Assembly (NCBI GenBank): GCA_002917075.1
Contig: NTMA01000019.1
Coordinates: forward strand, 186,001-250,000
Reading direction: 5' to 3'
DNA: 64,000 bases
Origin: Hawksworthiomyces lignivorus
Lineage: Eukaryota > Ascomycota > Sordariomycetes > Ophiostomatales > Ophiostomataceae
Below are positions 1-12,116 of this stretch, one piece after another. Every line of letters begins with the position of its first letter. Position 1 is the stretch's first letter. Below the pieces are notes generated by a model. The model had not been told where the DNA came from, did no database searches, and saw only the letters and a program-made list of their open reading frames with translations. The position numbers were made by a program, and so were the translations under genes.

Positions 1-893
1 TCGTCGTCTACCGCAACGACGCTACGGCCATGGAGAAGCTGCGTGGGCCGAACTGGGCCAGCACGTTCCTGCAGCAGCCGCCGACGCCACAACAGCAGCA
101 GCCGGCGGCAGCTACAGTTGGACAGGGCACGCCGACGCCCGTCCTGACGAGCACAGCCGCTGCTGCGTCGCGGTCTGCGTCCATCTCTGCGCCGGCGTTC
201 TCGCCGACGTCGCCACACACACCCGCCACGCCGCAGGCGCAGCCGGCGACCGCAGTGCCGGCTGCCGCCGCCGGCGCCCACCACCCGCAAGCGTACGCGC
301 CGCCACCTCAGGCGGCACCGCCTCTGGCCGCGCAGCGGCAGCAGCAGCCACCTCAGGCTCCTCCCGCGCCCGCCGCCGGCGCCCCAGCGCTCGTCCAGCA
401 GCAGCATCAGCAGGCGCTAGCCGCCAACTCCGCCGCTGCAGCCGCGGCCGCGCGCGAGCAGGCCCAGCGCGACGGCGAGGCCGTGGCGCGCGAGATCCTC
501 GGCCCGCTGGCCACCTGCTCGGCCGCCGGCTTCCTCATGACCCAGGCCGCCAAGATGCAAAAGACCGAGTGGATGCTGGTGCGCACCGTCTTTGAGCAGC
601 AGCCCCAGACCCGCGACGACCTGCAGCAGCTCAAGCTCGAGCTCGAGCGCTACAACGACCAGCGCACCGTCAACGCCCCCCCGCACGCGCACGCGCACGC
701 GCAGCCGCACCCGCCGCAGTCCGTCGCCGGCCGGCAGGCGCCGCTGGCCACCGCGCCCCACACGCCGCAGACGCCCGTGCCTATTCCCCGGGTGCCGCCG
801 GCTGCCGCCGTGGCTCCGCGTCCGGCACAGCCAGCGCCGCCGTCAAGCGCGCAGTATGTGCAGCAGCCGGCCGTCGGCGCCCCGCCGTCGTAA
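1..893 (+). CDS. C-terminal part of a Gln/Ala/Pro-rich protein (5' end outside window)
   Basis: The frame is open from position 3 to the stop at 891-893, giving about 296 residues, so the gene very likely starts upstream of the window. An ATG at 30 exists but residues before it read smoothly (VVYRNDATAMEKLRGPNW), which argues for a partial gene. Most of it is low-complexity Pro, Ala and Gln. One ordered segment lies at about genomic 420-660: an Ala-rich helix (REQAQRDGEAVAREI), then LGPLATCSAAGFLMTQAAKM and a charged stretch ending DLQQLKLELERYN, which could form a coiled coil. A short His-Ala repeat (HAHAHAQPH) follows. The composition resembles nuclear transcription or chromatin subunits, but I do not recognise the family and assign no function. 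Confidence 0.6.
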   Translation, partial: VVYRNDATAMEKLRGPNWASTFLQQPPTPQQQQPAAATVGQGTPTPVLTSTAAAASRSASISAPAFSPTSPHTPATPQAQPATAVPAAAAGAHHPQAYAPPPQAAPPLAAQRQQQPPQAPPAPAAGAPALVQQQHQQALAANSAAAAAAAREQAQRDGEAVAREILGPLATCSAAGFLMTQAAKMQKTEWMLVRTVFEQQPQTRDDLQQLKLELERYNDQRTVNAPPHAHAHAQPHPPQSVAGRQAPLATAPHTPQTPVPIPRVPPAAAVAPRPAQPAPPSSAQYVQQPAVGAPPS

Positions 894-2020
894 TAATCTT
901 GTTAATTGTTTTATCAAAATACTACTCACGAACACGTTCTTGGCGTCCCATGTGCTGTGGAATCTTTGGTGGCACGTTTTGTCTTCTTTCTGTTCTCCAT
1001 GTAAAAGTTTTTTTATTTTTATTTTACGTTCTAGTGATATCTCCATCCATGCCATGGATCCGGCTCGCACCCTATAACCAGCTGGTGGTTTCTTTTCTGC
1101 TTCAACATGTACATGGCTGCTGGCTTGATTTCCCTGATTATGTGCTAAAGTGGATGCCGGAGCACTTTCGACAATGTATTACTTGTATTGATAGTTATGT
1201 TAGTTGTAACGAAAGGTTTGTTGCTTTCAAGTTCTGACGGTTGGTTCCCTTTGTCAAGTATTGATATAACGTCTATATGCATTTTCTTCCACGTATGGAG
1301 AAAAGCCATATGCTCATTCTACGCTCGGTACGATTCTCGGTCACGCCAAGCAACATCTCAGTGAAGACTGAAATGACATTCGAAACAAATAGGAACAACA
1401 TGATCAAGAGCAAAAGAGCAGATGAAACGAAAGACCTGAGCAGCTAAGTTGATATTTTCAATTAGTATCCGCTACTCTTTCTACGACGACAGAGCCGCGG
1501 AGATTTGGCAGCTACCATAGTAGAAAACGACAAGCTCGTAGAGACAATTACTTTTCCAATTATGGAAATACTCCGTACCTTGTTCTCTGGGATAGCCTTC
1601 ACTGTTGGTATTTTTACCCCTGAATGGTTCATAGCTCAGTTTGTTGATCGTCTTCAGCAGTGTTAGTTCTAGCTATATTCGTAGAACAACCAATCAGAGA
1701 GGTCCCTTTTTCCGCCCCCAAAAGGTGCTCCGGATTTTAGTTTTATCCGGAAATCGCCTGCTACCCGCAATTTTGGCGGGTCAACAGCTCATTCTGCCAT
1801 CTTCAAGCCAAAGACGAACAGTAGTCGAACGACTGAAAAGCCAGCAAAAAGCGAACAAAAATAGCACCTCGCCTGCCTTCAGGCCGACATACTCGATATG
1901 CTTCGCTTGCATGGTGCGGTCCATACTATCTGAGTTCCACGGAGAGCGGTGATCCCGACTCTTTCTATTATATTCTACGCAAGGGATACGCGACCGTTGT
2001 CGAATCAAATCACCGTAAAA
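894..2020. other. Intergenic, 1.1 kb
   Basis: This spacer holds the 3' end of the upstream gene and the promoter of the LAMTOR1-like gene. Short ORFs here have no recognisable domain. One copy of the TACTCCGTA motif lies at 1569-1577. No RNA gene was seen. Confidence 0.6.
1569..1577 (+). repeat. Dispersed TACTCCGTA motif
   Basis: One exact copy of a nine-base motif that recurs in intergenic DNA of this window; other copies are listed separately. Function unknown. Confidence 0.5.
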
Positions 2021-2778
2021 ATGGGAAATTGCAGCTCCTGCCTAGGCGTTGACCGGCATCGAAGCATCTACGAGGAGGTACGTGTCTAGCCGAGATCAAC
2101 TTGATCGACCGGGAGAATCGATTGTGGAAAGGCAGCCCGTTGTTTCTCATCAGGGGGAGCTAATCATGAGCGTCCGCAGGATGGCGAATCCCGGCTGCTC
2201 TTCGAAGACGCCGATGCGGCGGCGTACGGCAGCTTTGGCGAACCGACCATGAATGACCGAGATGACGCACAAGAGACACAGCGAGAATTTGAGGCCTTGC
2301 AGCAGGTTGTGGCCCGGACATCAGAGTACGTGTTCAATTTTTTTTTTGTTCATCAGTCCGCAGGAGCGAGGTGCGCGAAAAGCGCGATCAAAAATAGCAC
2401 CCTGCAGGAAGCAATCGGGATGTACATACATCATAAGGCATATGCCACTGGGATGCAGCTACTAACCACTCTTCGATTTCGCACTGCAGCAATATGGTCG
2501 ACGTTTTCGAGATTGCGCCGCAGCCCACCAACGCGCATATCGCCCCTACACCCTATGCACTAGGCATGCCCGACAACCGCATAGCGCAATACCAGAGTTT
2601 ACTTTCCAAGCTGTCGGCCGCCGACGACGACGACGATTCCGACGCAAATTTCGACGAATACCCGGATGCCGGCGAAGCAACGATACAGGTGTTCCAGGAC
2701 AGCACGCTGCCAGCAAAGGCTGATGTCTCTGGGCCGTTTGTCAGCAACTTTGTAGACGCCGCAAAAGTTGTGCCTTGA
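2021..2778 (+). CDS. LAMTOR1/Meh1-like vacuolar (late endosomal) adaptor protein
   Basis: Three exons: 2021-2077, 2180-2325, 2490-2778 (163 aa). The first exon is 19 codons, so an ORF search misses it. The protein starts MGNCSSCLG: Gly2 is a predicted N-myristoylation site with Cys4, Cys7 as likely palmitoylation sites, the standard membrane anchor of LAMTOR1 and yeast Meh1/Ego1. The middle (ESRLLFEDADAAAYGSFG, then EFEALQQVVARTS and NMVDVFEIAP) matches what I recall of fungal members; the C-terminus is acidic and ends in FVDAAKVVP. Family role: scaffold of the Ragulator/EGO complex that tethers Rag GTPases and TORC1 signalling to the vacuole surface. Introns are 102 and 164 bp; the second acceptor has a CTAAC branch site close upstream. 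Family call is firm; the role is inferred. Confidence 0.88.
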
Positions 2779-4985
2779 TTTACGCTTGCTATATGCTGCT
2801 CCAGCGTGTGTCGTTTCGAAGAGCGCTATACAACATCTAATCTCGCATTTTGATCTGGGCCCATATCAGCGGCCGGTCTAGCAGAGGCTGCATGTTCTCA
2901 GGGCTGTCGCCAGCCTCCTACTCTTGTACTCTTGCTGCTCCTCCCAGCACAGCTGTTTTTACCAGTGTTTCGCACTGCCTTCCACGCCTGTCTCCTTTGT
3001 TTTTCTGTCCAGTTTCTCTCTTCAGTTCTCATACTGTAGCTTTTCTCGCACTGCTTTCATCAATTGATACCCAGTCACTGTTCTTTGTATGCGTTCGATA
3101 TAATTGGAGAGATTTCTGTATCTTTAATTTGCTTTCAGATTCCCGCCTCTACCCAAACGGCAAGAATCAGAAACGAAAATGCATTGGTCGGTATGATGAC
3201 GCAGACGACTGACTAAATATTTCCTGAGCTTTCTTTTTTTTTTTCGGTCCATGGTTTTGGGACCGGGTTGCCTTTGCTGGTGTTTCTTCCCTCTTCTCTG
3301 GTATTCTGCTCTCGCCAGGATTTTCGCCTCTCTTTATCCCACCAGAAGCCGCCCTCTCCCCATTGCCCCATCACAGATGCTCAAACACCCATTTAGCATC
3401 AGCCACGTGCGCATGCTGCCGATGTTGCTTCACAGTGGGGACCCTAGTTGAAGGGCCGCAGTTCTAGCTTCCTTTTCCTGCAACTCACTGTCACTGCTTG
3501 TACCGCTTTCTCCGGCTTCGGTGGGCTGAGTGCTAGCCACAGGCGGAAGAGGCTGAATTTATAGCAGTCGTGTCGCTGTCTTTTAGACCTTCCTTAGGTC
3601 TCGGTCGGGCTTCTGGGGGCGAAAAATTCATGTGGATGTCTGGGCGGACCCAGCCGCTTGGAGGGGGGGGGAAATGCCTCTCCTGTTTCACTTACTTGCA
3701 TTGGGCCCTCGATATCGTCTGTCCTTGCCATCGTCACTTCACCTTTCCCATCTGACGAAGATTCTGGGGGATCTGTCCAAGTGAGAAGGGCAGGGTCAAG
3801 CTCAAGTGCCAAAGGAAACCCTTGCCAGGATTTCTCCTTGTGCCCCGGCGGCACCACTCACGCACAGCTCCCTCCTCGCCTCGCATCTGAAATGCACATG
3901 AACACCACCTTTCTCAGCATCCATCCCAATTCGCCAGCTCACATATCTTGCCACAGGACGCAGAAGGGCCGCGACCCCGCCAACCCTTATGGCACGCTTC
4001 ATTAACGCCATGCGGGCTCTATATCGAACGGGACACTCCGCATATTCTGGGGGGGAAAAGGTTGATTTCTGATCTTTCCGTTTAGACCATTCTATGTTTC
4101 TAAGTCAAGCAGGTATTTCCTAGACTTAAATTGGGTCAGAGGCATAAAAGCCCCTGCTGTGCTTGCTAACAGGGAATCCTGTCAAATATGTTTCTCAGTG
4201 TCCTTATCCATTTGTCCATCTTTGCCCCTAACCCAACACACCAGAACACAAACATTCATAGCTATAATACTAATAAGATATGCCAAACATTGGATTTTTT
4301 TTGCCCATTTTCCCAGTCACTTTGTTATCTACCATAACCCTCACCAATAAAGCATTAACAACAACATTGATTTGTCTTCTCAACGTGGTCCTGTTCTCAT
4401 ATTTGGGTATGCCGCAAAAAGAAGGTCAAAAAGACAGGCCAGAAGGACGCAGTGATAAAAATTGACGAATATGGGTCAGGAGGTAGACGAACCAAACCAA
4501 CCAGCACAATTAGGATATAGATAAAAAAAAAAATAGAACACTCGGTTGCGCCCAGAGTATACACAATACATATCTCCGTCTTCGCCTGGCACACTCAAAC
4601 AAAAACATGACGAGCCCAATGAGAACGTGAACGATTTGGTAGTAAAAAAAAAAAAAAAAAAACGCCCATGAAAATTTCCGAAGTACAACTCCACAGTTTA
4701 CAACCAGCGGTTTATATGCAGCAGGCAGCCTGTCCGCTGCTGTAAGTCTTTGATGATGCGAGTGCCGTCCCGGCTAACGCAGCAGCGCGATGTTAGTAGG
4801 CGCATGATGGTTTGTTTTTGTTCCTTCATCCTTTCCAATTGTTCCTTTTGACCCCTTTTATTTCTTTTCCCGCGATTTGCACGTACCTCCTTCCTTTTCT
4901 TTTCCATCTCTTTCGTTTATTTATATTTTTTTAAAAATTAATTTTTTTTTTAATTTCCCTCTGGGTGGTGGCCCTCCCTCCTCGC
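2779..4985. other. Intergenic, 2.2 kb, pyrimidine-rich
   Basis: The stretch is rich in C/T tracts (about 2930-3400) and A/T runs (4520-4660, 4920-4960). An open frame at 3658-4005 and its antisense partner at 3594-3857 lack domain signals or splice continuations that would make a gene. The two flanking genes converge here. Confidence 0.5.
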
Positions 4986-5318
4986 TCAGGATATGCTGCT
5001 TTGTCGTAACTCGTGGTCCATATACAGCCGGTCAACACGGGCCTCGATCTCTTGGATGTCCTTCTCTGTCTTCTCGATTGTCGCTGGCCGATTGCCCTCA
5101 CGCTTCCACCGTTCGACATCTTTCAGCAGCTTTTCCAACCGTCGTTGTTTCTTCTCGATCTGCTCACAGAGCTTGCACTGCTCGTTGCGGTAGACGGTGG
5201 CATAGACCAGCTTGAGCCCGCACGTCTCTCCTGTCCGGTATTCTTTAGGGCACTGCTGGCGGAAATTCCCCCACTTCCAGTAGCCACAGCTCCAGCGTGT
5301 TTGTTCAAAGTAGCACAT
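4986..5318 (-). CDS. Small Cys/Trp-rich conserved fungal protein with coiled coil
   Basis: Single exon of 110 aa when started at the Met of MCYFEQTRW (codon at 5316-5318). The frame stays open to 5444 with another Met, but the added 42 residues look like leader sequence, and fungal relatives I remember begin at MCY(F/Y)EQTRW. The N-terminal half has paired Cys and aromatic residues (MCYFEQTRWSCGYW, then QCPKEYRTGETC and CKLCEQ), suggesting a small metal-binding fold. The C-terminal half (EKKQRRLEKLLKDVERWKRE onward) is charged and heptad-like, so a coiled coil is likely. No signal peptide. I know of no assigned function. The gene stands alone on the minus strand, convergent with the LAMTOR1-like gene. 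Confidence 0.72.
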   Translation of the reverse strand: MCYFEQTRWSCGYWKWGNFRQQCPKEYRTGETCGLKLVYATVYRNEQCKLCEQIEKKQRRLEKLLKDVERWKREGNRPATIEKTEKDIQEIEARVDRLYMDHELRQSSIS

Positions 5319-6350
5319 CGTTTTGGTATGGTTTTGGTGTGTGTAGATGGCACTCTCGGCTGTGGCTCGGTTGTTCTTTTTTAAGCGAGAATGAAGTAGT
5401 AGTAGGAGGTTCGATCTGGAGTGTTGAAGGCTCATGTTAGCCACGTCTATGTCGAGAAATTGGTGAATAAAAGTGTAGAAAATTCAGGTGGCCTCTCCAA
5501 GGGGAGTCCATGTTAAATGATGATGTAGAAATCTGTGTCTTGTCCCTTTTTTTTTGCTCTTTTTTTTGGCTGTCTTTTTTGTCCTTGGTCTTCGCTTCTT
5601 AAACAGCTTAGCGCCACCACTCTGCTGTATATGCCTCTTACATGGGACTCCCCCTTCCCCGATCAACACTTACACAGAAGGATTATGATCGGGTTGGATT
5701 TTGCAGCCACCACGCGCGGTAACCATAAAAAAAATACAGGCGCTGGCGATAGATAAAGATTGCCTCTCCGCTGGTGATATATCTTGTAGTCTCGAGAGAA
5801 AGAAGACGTCTTTTATCTGCATCACGAACCATGCTCTTCACGCGACATGGTCTTACATGGTACTTATACATAGTTCAAAATCTTGTTCCTTATCCCAAAG
5901 GGTGGATACCGCATCTACCAGACAACACATCGGGCAAAAAATTAAATACAATAAAATAGAATAAAGCAGCTACTTGGAGGAACTGCAACATGGGCTCTAC
6001 AAGGGGATAATGGTGGGCAGCTATGATTTGCCCCAAAAAGCACGAATATTGTTCTGCGTAGAAATGAAAACGGGGGGTGGCTTTCTCTGGTGCCACCTTA
6101 AGAGAAGAACAACTGAATCTTTAAGCCGGCGGCGGACCAGAAAAGTCGGCCATCTGCTGTTGCCTTCCCGTCCAACGCTTTTTTTTTTTTTTTTTTTTGC
6201 TTTCTTTTCATACGCACATTTTGATGGAGCCACGTTGATCATGGCTCAGACCCGGCTCGACCTTTTCCCCGCCACGCCATAATATGTATGATTTCCGCCA
6301 ACATACGAAGAGAACCCCCTCACTCCCTGCTGTAGAGAAGCTGTAGCGAG

Positions 6351-6378
6351 AACAACAACAACAACAACAACAACAACA
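6351..6378 (+). repeat. CAA trinucleotide repeat
   Basis: About nine CAA units in a row in intergenic DNA. On the other strand it reads GTT/TTG. It is a simple microsatellite with no gene around it. Confidence 0.85.
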
Positions 6379-9300
6379 GAGTGCAATCCCATACTGAGAT
6401 TACGTGTAAAGAGCGTGCATTGATTCCAGGCGTCTCGGGATGTAACGACATTATGGCTAGTACTTTTCTTTTTTGGATTTAGCGCTTTCACTTACCGGGT
6501 TCTGTTCATCTAGTGAACAGCTGCAGGGTTGAAAAGGTTCGTGCCGTCGTCCATCACATCAAGCTTGCGTAGTCTTAGCCCACTACGTCCATCCTTTTAG
6601 TGCCCAGACTACTTTGTTTAATTTTTGGTATTCCTTATGTCTCGAAGTGATTTCCAGAACTTTTTCTGCCCGTGATCTTAAATCTACTTTTATAGATCTC
6701 TCATTATCATGGCCACACCCCTTTTCGCTCCTGAAGAGGTAGACAGTGCTTTTTTTTTCAAGGTGAGGACAGTAGGCCTGGGCCCACTCTTGCCAACGGT
6801 TATCCCACGCAAGAGCGCGGCGTGTGCATCGAGCTACCTTCTGCTATCATGGCCAGGTGGCCGGGAGGGGGGATCGTCCCGGAGCTGGAACCCGTGAGCT
6901 AATTGAACTGTGGTTCATCCCACACAAACTCGCACCAAGCTACATAGATCGGGCTGTTAGGTCTCAAACAGAGCAAAAGTAGCCCATAAGAATGCAAACT
7001 TCAAAGCGTTTGAAAAACGGTTTTCGCATTTCCCTATTCAGATTTTGCTTTGTTTTTCTCCCGCTTTTTCCATTCGCTGGTTCAATGAGACGCAACGTCT
7101 ACAAAAATATGTATGTGGCACCACGGTATCATACTCGTTTAAAACGCATACCTATTTTGACACAGGGCTGCTCGCAACACGTGCAAATGCTGAATACAGC
7201 CGTCGAGTTGTTATATGCTGATTTATTTGTTTATGACTTTCTCCTTTTCCCAACGCAGCATCACATTTTCATGTGTGCAGTAATTCAGGGGCAAAATGCA
7301 AGAGCTGAAATATTTCTAATTGTTTAAATTTAGATACACTCAAAACCATGTAGGCAAGTTGAAATACGGATAGATGGATAACGGATAGATAAACAGTAAT
7401 TCACAGTTATATACATCTGCAGTCCAAAATAGAGATTGAGAAAACTTGACTACATTCAAATTATTAAGTATCTAATTCGGCACTCTATTTCGATGAATAT
7501 GATTTCAGTTGAAACCCACAAGCGAGGGAAGGGCCAGCACGCAAAATCATATCGGCAGCGGCAGACATAATACATGTCATATTAATTCATCGGACCGGTC
7601 GATTTGGTGCCTTACGATATCTTCCTACAGTCCTTGATCTCATATAAACTGGCGTGGGACTGTAAAAAGTAGAGGCGTGTACAATATTGATATTCCTTGC
7701 CTGCATTCTTCAAGGTTACGTCCTGGCGTGACACGCCTTTTTCAGCCTTTCCGTTTATTCTCGGAGGCAGATCCAACCTCTGCGTCTAACAAACAAGCAG
7801 GATGATAAGGAATAGAATCGTAGCACAGTGTGGAGACTACCACTTCAGTCTAAGCAGTGAAGAAGACGAAAATGTCGTCCTGTATGCGTGCGCTCAGTTG
7901 CAACCAAGTTTCTTCGCCCATGATCGTACAATGCGGCAAAGTTTTACAGAATTTTACGAGCCATTTTCAACCAACTGAGCAGAGACCGCTCTTAGACGGG
8001 CGCGATATAACAGTCAATGCAATATGTAGCTTGTTGCTGCATCCGCCTTTTGGCCGACGAGCGACGTGGCGATGTGCTAGTAGCTCTGCGGCCCGGGGGT
8101 AAATCTGCAGCGTGAATCCCTTCTTGACACGAGTTCCGGTGGGACATTTTCGCTGGTTACATGTACAGTCTAGGACGCTTCGGATGTGTCTCGTTTACTG
8201 TCCTGTCAGTTATCTCACTAACTGGTTTCTCGCTTTATCGTGCCTCTGGCCGTTGCAATTCTCTGTAGTTTAGTTAAGCGACTCTGCCCTCGGCAAGGCC
8301 ATGTCTGCCACGAAAGCAGGCATGGCACGGCATGTAACATTCCACAAGTAGTGGCTGCAAGAAGGGTGGCAGATGGGGGCCACAAGTTTCCCTTGCCTGG
8401 GACGGGGCGAGATGGAGGGAGAGAAAGAGAGGAGAAAGGATGAAAAGATGGCGAGGAGAAGGTTGTGGGTGTTGCCGCTGCATTGGTGCTTTTTCCGTTT
8501 CTGGTACAGATGGTGTGCTAGCTGAGTTGTCTACTTGGATTCAACCCCGTGTGGACGCCTTGTATTTCCCAAGTGTGTGTGGAGATTGGAGGTTGGGACT
8601 TGCTCGAAAAGACATGATATCTCGCACTGGCTATATTCTCTTTCTGTCTTAGTTCTTCGCTTTCTAGAACACTTTCAGGCTATGAGTGAAGCATCAGATA
8701 CATCTAACGGTTGTTTACACCATTGTCATAGAAAGCAAGCTAGCCTCCACTCTTACGTTTTGGTTTGAGGAGTGTAAACCTCCTTTTTAGCTTAAGGTAC
8801 GGCCCATCTGAATTTCTTCAAGATCTAAAATAGCTGCACAATTGTCAGTATCACATTGTACATCCTATTACAGTATTGATGACACAGAATATTCACATAG
8901 ATCTTAATTATCATACAATCTTGTAGGATTCAATTTCTAAAAGACGTAACTTGCCCCCCATGTCTAGGAGGCGTAGAGACTGTATTGCCAGAAGAGAATA
9001 GATCCGCGGATAACAATATACCGAGGAAGGGGGGACGATAGTGCACTATGGGGAAGAAGTTGAAATGTATCTGCCGGTTTAATACAGTGAGAGGGGAAAG
9101 GCCTCGGGCTTTGCCAACACACCATTTACCAAAGGTAGCAGAAGCCTGGGTAGCCAACGCACATGTCATTCCTACCTGAACTTTGCAACTGAGACGTCTT
9201 GCCTAGCCTTGTATTCTATGGTTGATTTGGGGGACAATTAAATACCTCTGAAAATATATGGAAACCGTTTCATGCTCTTCGGGAGGAGATTTGGTATGTC

Positions 9301-12100
9301 AGTCGATCGGCCTACATCAGACAAGTGTCAATTGACGAGAAGCACGCTGGGAATGTTTCCAAGTTCTGTATATACAGCTAGCCAAGCGGCTTTCCCGGAT
9401 TAAACAAACTTAAATCCTCCAGTAACAATATAGCTAGACGGAAGAGGAAATGTAAACGAAAAATAGAAATGTAAACATGACCTGGTGGCCGTATCTGAAG
9501 ACCCGGCACGTCCATCTTTGAGTGTTTTTATTGACTTGTTTTTCCCCACCCAAAATTTTTATTTCACAACATTCGCCTCTGCCTCTATGCCAAGTTTTGT
9601 TTTCCCTAAAAATAAAACAAGCAGAAAAAGCATGGCAATTGTCAGCTCGTTGAAAAAGAAAAAAAAGAACCTGAGGGCCAGAGGGAGAGAGGGGGGTCGT
9701 TCCAAAAGAAAGGCCAAACATTTTAGACCGGGCCACCAAAACGGGCCGTGCCGTTTCCCGAAAAGTTCAAACCAAACAGTCCACAATTTTCTTTATCACA
9801 ATTGGCCTCAAAATACGCGACTGGACCGAAATAATTTGTTACAGTACTCAATAATACGGAGAATTTTTCTTGTTCGTCTTTTTTTCCTTTCTTAACCGAC
9901 AATCCTCATGTATGGACTGAGAGTATGCTAATTGTCTGGTCTTTCCCGTGCCCCTTTTTTCTCGTCTACGCTTGGGTCGTCCAAAATTGGTTGGCCAAAG
10001 GTTAGAGGCTGAGTTCTTAGTGGTCCAAAAAAATTGGGGGATGGCTAGGCCACAGAAGGCTGGATTCTCGAGAGATTGGGCAATGACACAACGCGTATCT
10101 CAATACTCTGTAGTTGATCAGCGCTGTCCAATTGCAATGTTTCTTACCGAAACCCACTGTTTTCGGCGAGGCTCTGCAAAACATTCTTGAATTCAGTTAA
10201 AGACTTTATCGTATCTCTCTGATCTTTACTTCTCATAATTGTTCCCTATTCTCCCGTCCTAGACTAAAGTAGGGGGCGGAAAAGTGAGAGAATTAATTAA
10301 CAAGGGACAATAAAATCCCGTCTTGTAACAGTTATCAGCATTTCGCTGTTCTGCGTTATCTTTCTTATTTCTAGCAACAGAAAATGTTCCGATACCAAAA
10401 ACAGCAATTTTGACAACAACCCAATTAAATATGCGGGGGACAGTGAGAGGAAGGAAGCAAGCGGGCGAGGAATTGTTGATTGGGCTAGGTAAGTAAATAC
10501 GACGCTGAGTTGGCGCACATTACATAGGGGAGCCTCATGGGCATGGCTACTGTTTGGTTGGACCGCGCGAAATAATGTCGCTATTGGGCAAGACTATGGA
10601 AGGCTTAGTGACTTCAGGTAACTACTATAACAGACCGGTTCTTTTTAGCATATCGGATTACCTGCTTGCGATCAGCACACATAGTCGATCAGAAAATTGT
10701 GAGAGAGTGGACGCTTGTTTAGGGTGTGCTCAAGCCCCGCGAGAGGGGACAAATCCGTGAGGAATCATGCCATAATAGCCAGCTGTCCCTGAATCGACGC
10801 ACCATTTTAGGCCAGGTTGCTGCAGCCGTTTCCATCCCTCGAAGGATGTTTGCTTATCCATTATCAGCTCCCCCGCCTATTTAGAATAATAATACGCGTT
10901 GTTTTCTTTTACGTCTTTCTGCATTTGTTCTCGGGCTTCTGCAGCAGGTCAAATCAATGGCATTGGGCAGAGATAGCTCCACGTAGAGGAGGGAGAGTTG
11001 ACTTACGGTAGTCTCTTTTGCGCCTTTGACAATTGTTATATCAGGCTCTAACAGGCAGAAACGTCGTGTCGGATTTTGTTGGGCCGGGATAGAAGAGGAT
11101 GTAGTTACACTGCGTTCTTGTAGATGACTGTGGTAAGATGGAGGGACAGAGATCATAGACTAGGAAACAATTGCCCGCAGTCGGCAGAAGAGCAAATAAA
11201 AACTTACCTAGGTGAAGGACCATCGGCGAACTGATGCCCAGCCTCTCCTCACGCATGCGCATGCGGCGGGAGTGCGACCCTAATCCGCTGGAGTTGTGGT
11301 TGTAGAATGCATGCCACGGAATATGCATGGGGGCCGCTCTAAACTAGGCCCGTCAACAAACGTGAGTTGCATGCACATCGAAGGAACACTAACACGTCAC
11401 AAACTAGCGAACTTCCCAATTTCTTAAACGAAAGTTCCCTTACTGTTGGCGACTAGAGATGGCGTTGAGCACAAAGCGCTTGCCAGCAGCCCAATATGTC
11501 GCTCACCCTACTGCGGAAAGTACTGTGGCTGTCGCGATACTCGCGTTGTTTCGCCTGCTGTGTAGCTACGGGGACTAGAGGGAATGGATAGCACGGCGCC
11601 TGGGCTACTGCTTATAGTCGCCTCTCGTGACCAGAATGGCAGGGCTTGTCGAGGCTGCAGCGTCATGGAGGCAAGTAGTACAGAGGATGTGCCGAAGGCA
11701 ACCACCAAGCGTCTGAAAAGCTTCCTTTCAATTGTTATTCATTCTCCTAAGAAAGGCCACTAATCAAGTAGCGGAGCGGATGGTAAAATAATACCTATTA
11801 TTTATTCTGAGATGCATTTACAACGAGTGGCCTTGCTGCGAGTCAATTGATCCAGTGAGGATGCTGCAGGAACACGTGCTGGTGTGGAGGGCACAGTCAC
11901 ACGAGGCAGCAAAAACAAAAAAACAAAAGAGAAGTCCCAGAAGGATACTGGCTCACTGGCTTAGCAGTGGTCTTAACCAGGCGGCAGCCAACAGGGAGGC
12001 AGCAAAGAACGCCCCCCTAGGCAGAAGGCGACGCGGGCTTGACAGGCAGAGCGAAAACACCCCACACTCCCCTGTCTTAGTCGCTGCATAATTACGTATG

Positions 12101-12116
12101 TACTCCGTACTCCGTA
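12101..12116 (+). repeat. Two overlapping TACTCCGTA motifs
   Basis: Two copies of TACTCCGTA share their terminal TA, giving TACTCCGTACTCCGTA, followed by CCTCGTACGTAC. The same doubled arrangement is seen again at 19509-19524. Confidence 0.6.

Noticed and set aside
6992..7327. 111-codon frame in the gene-free stretch
   Set aside because: AT-rich, Phe/Leu-rich by composition, no domain and no conserved-looking motif.
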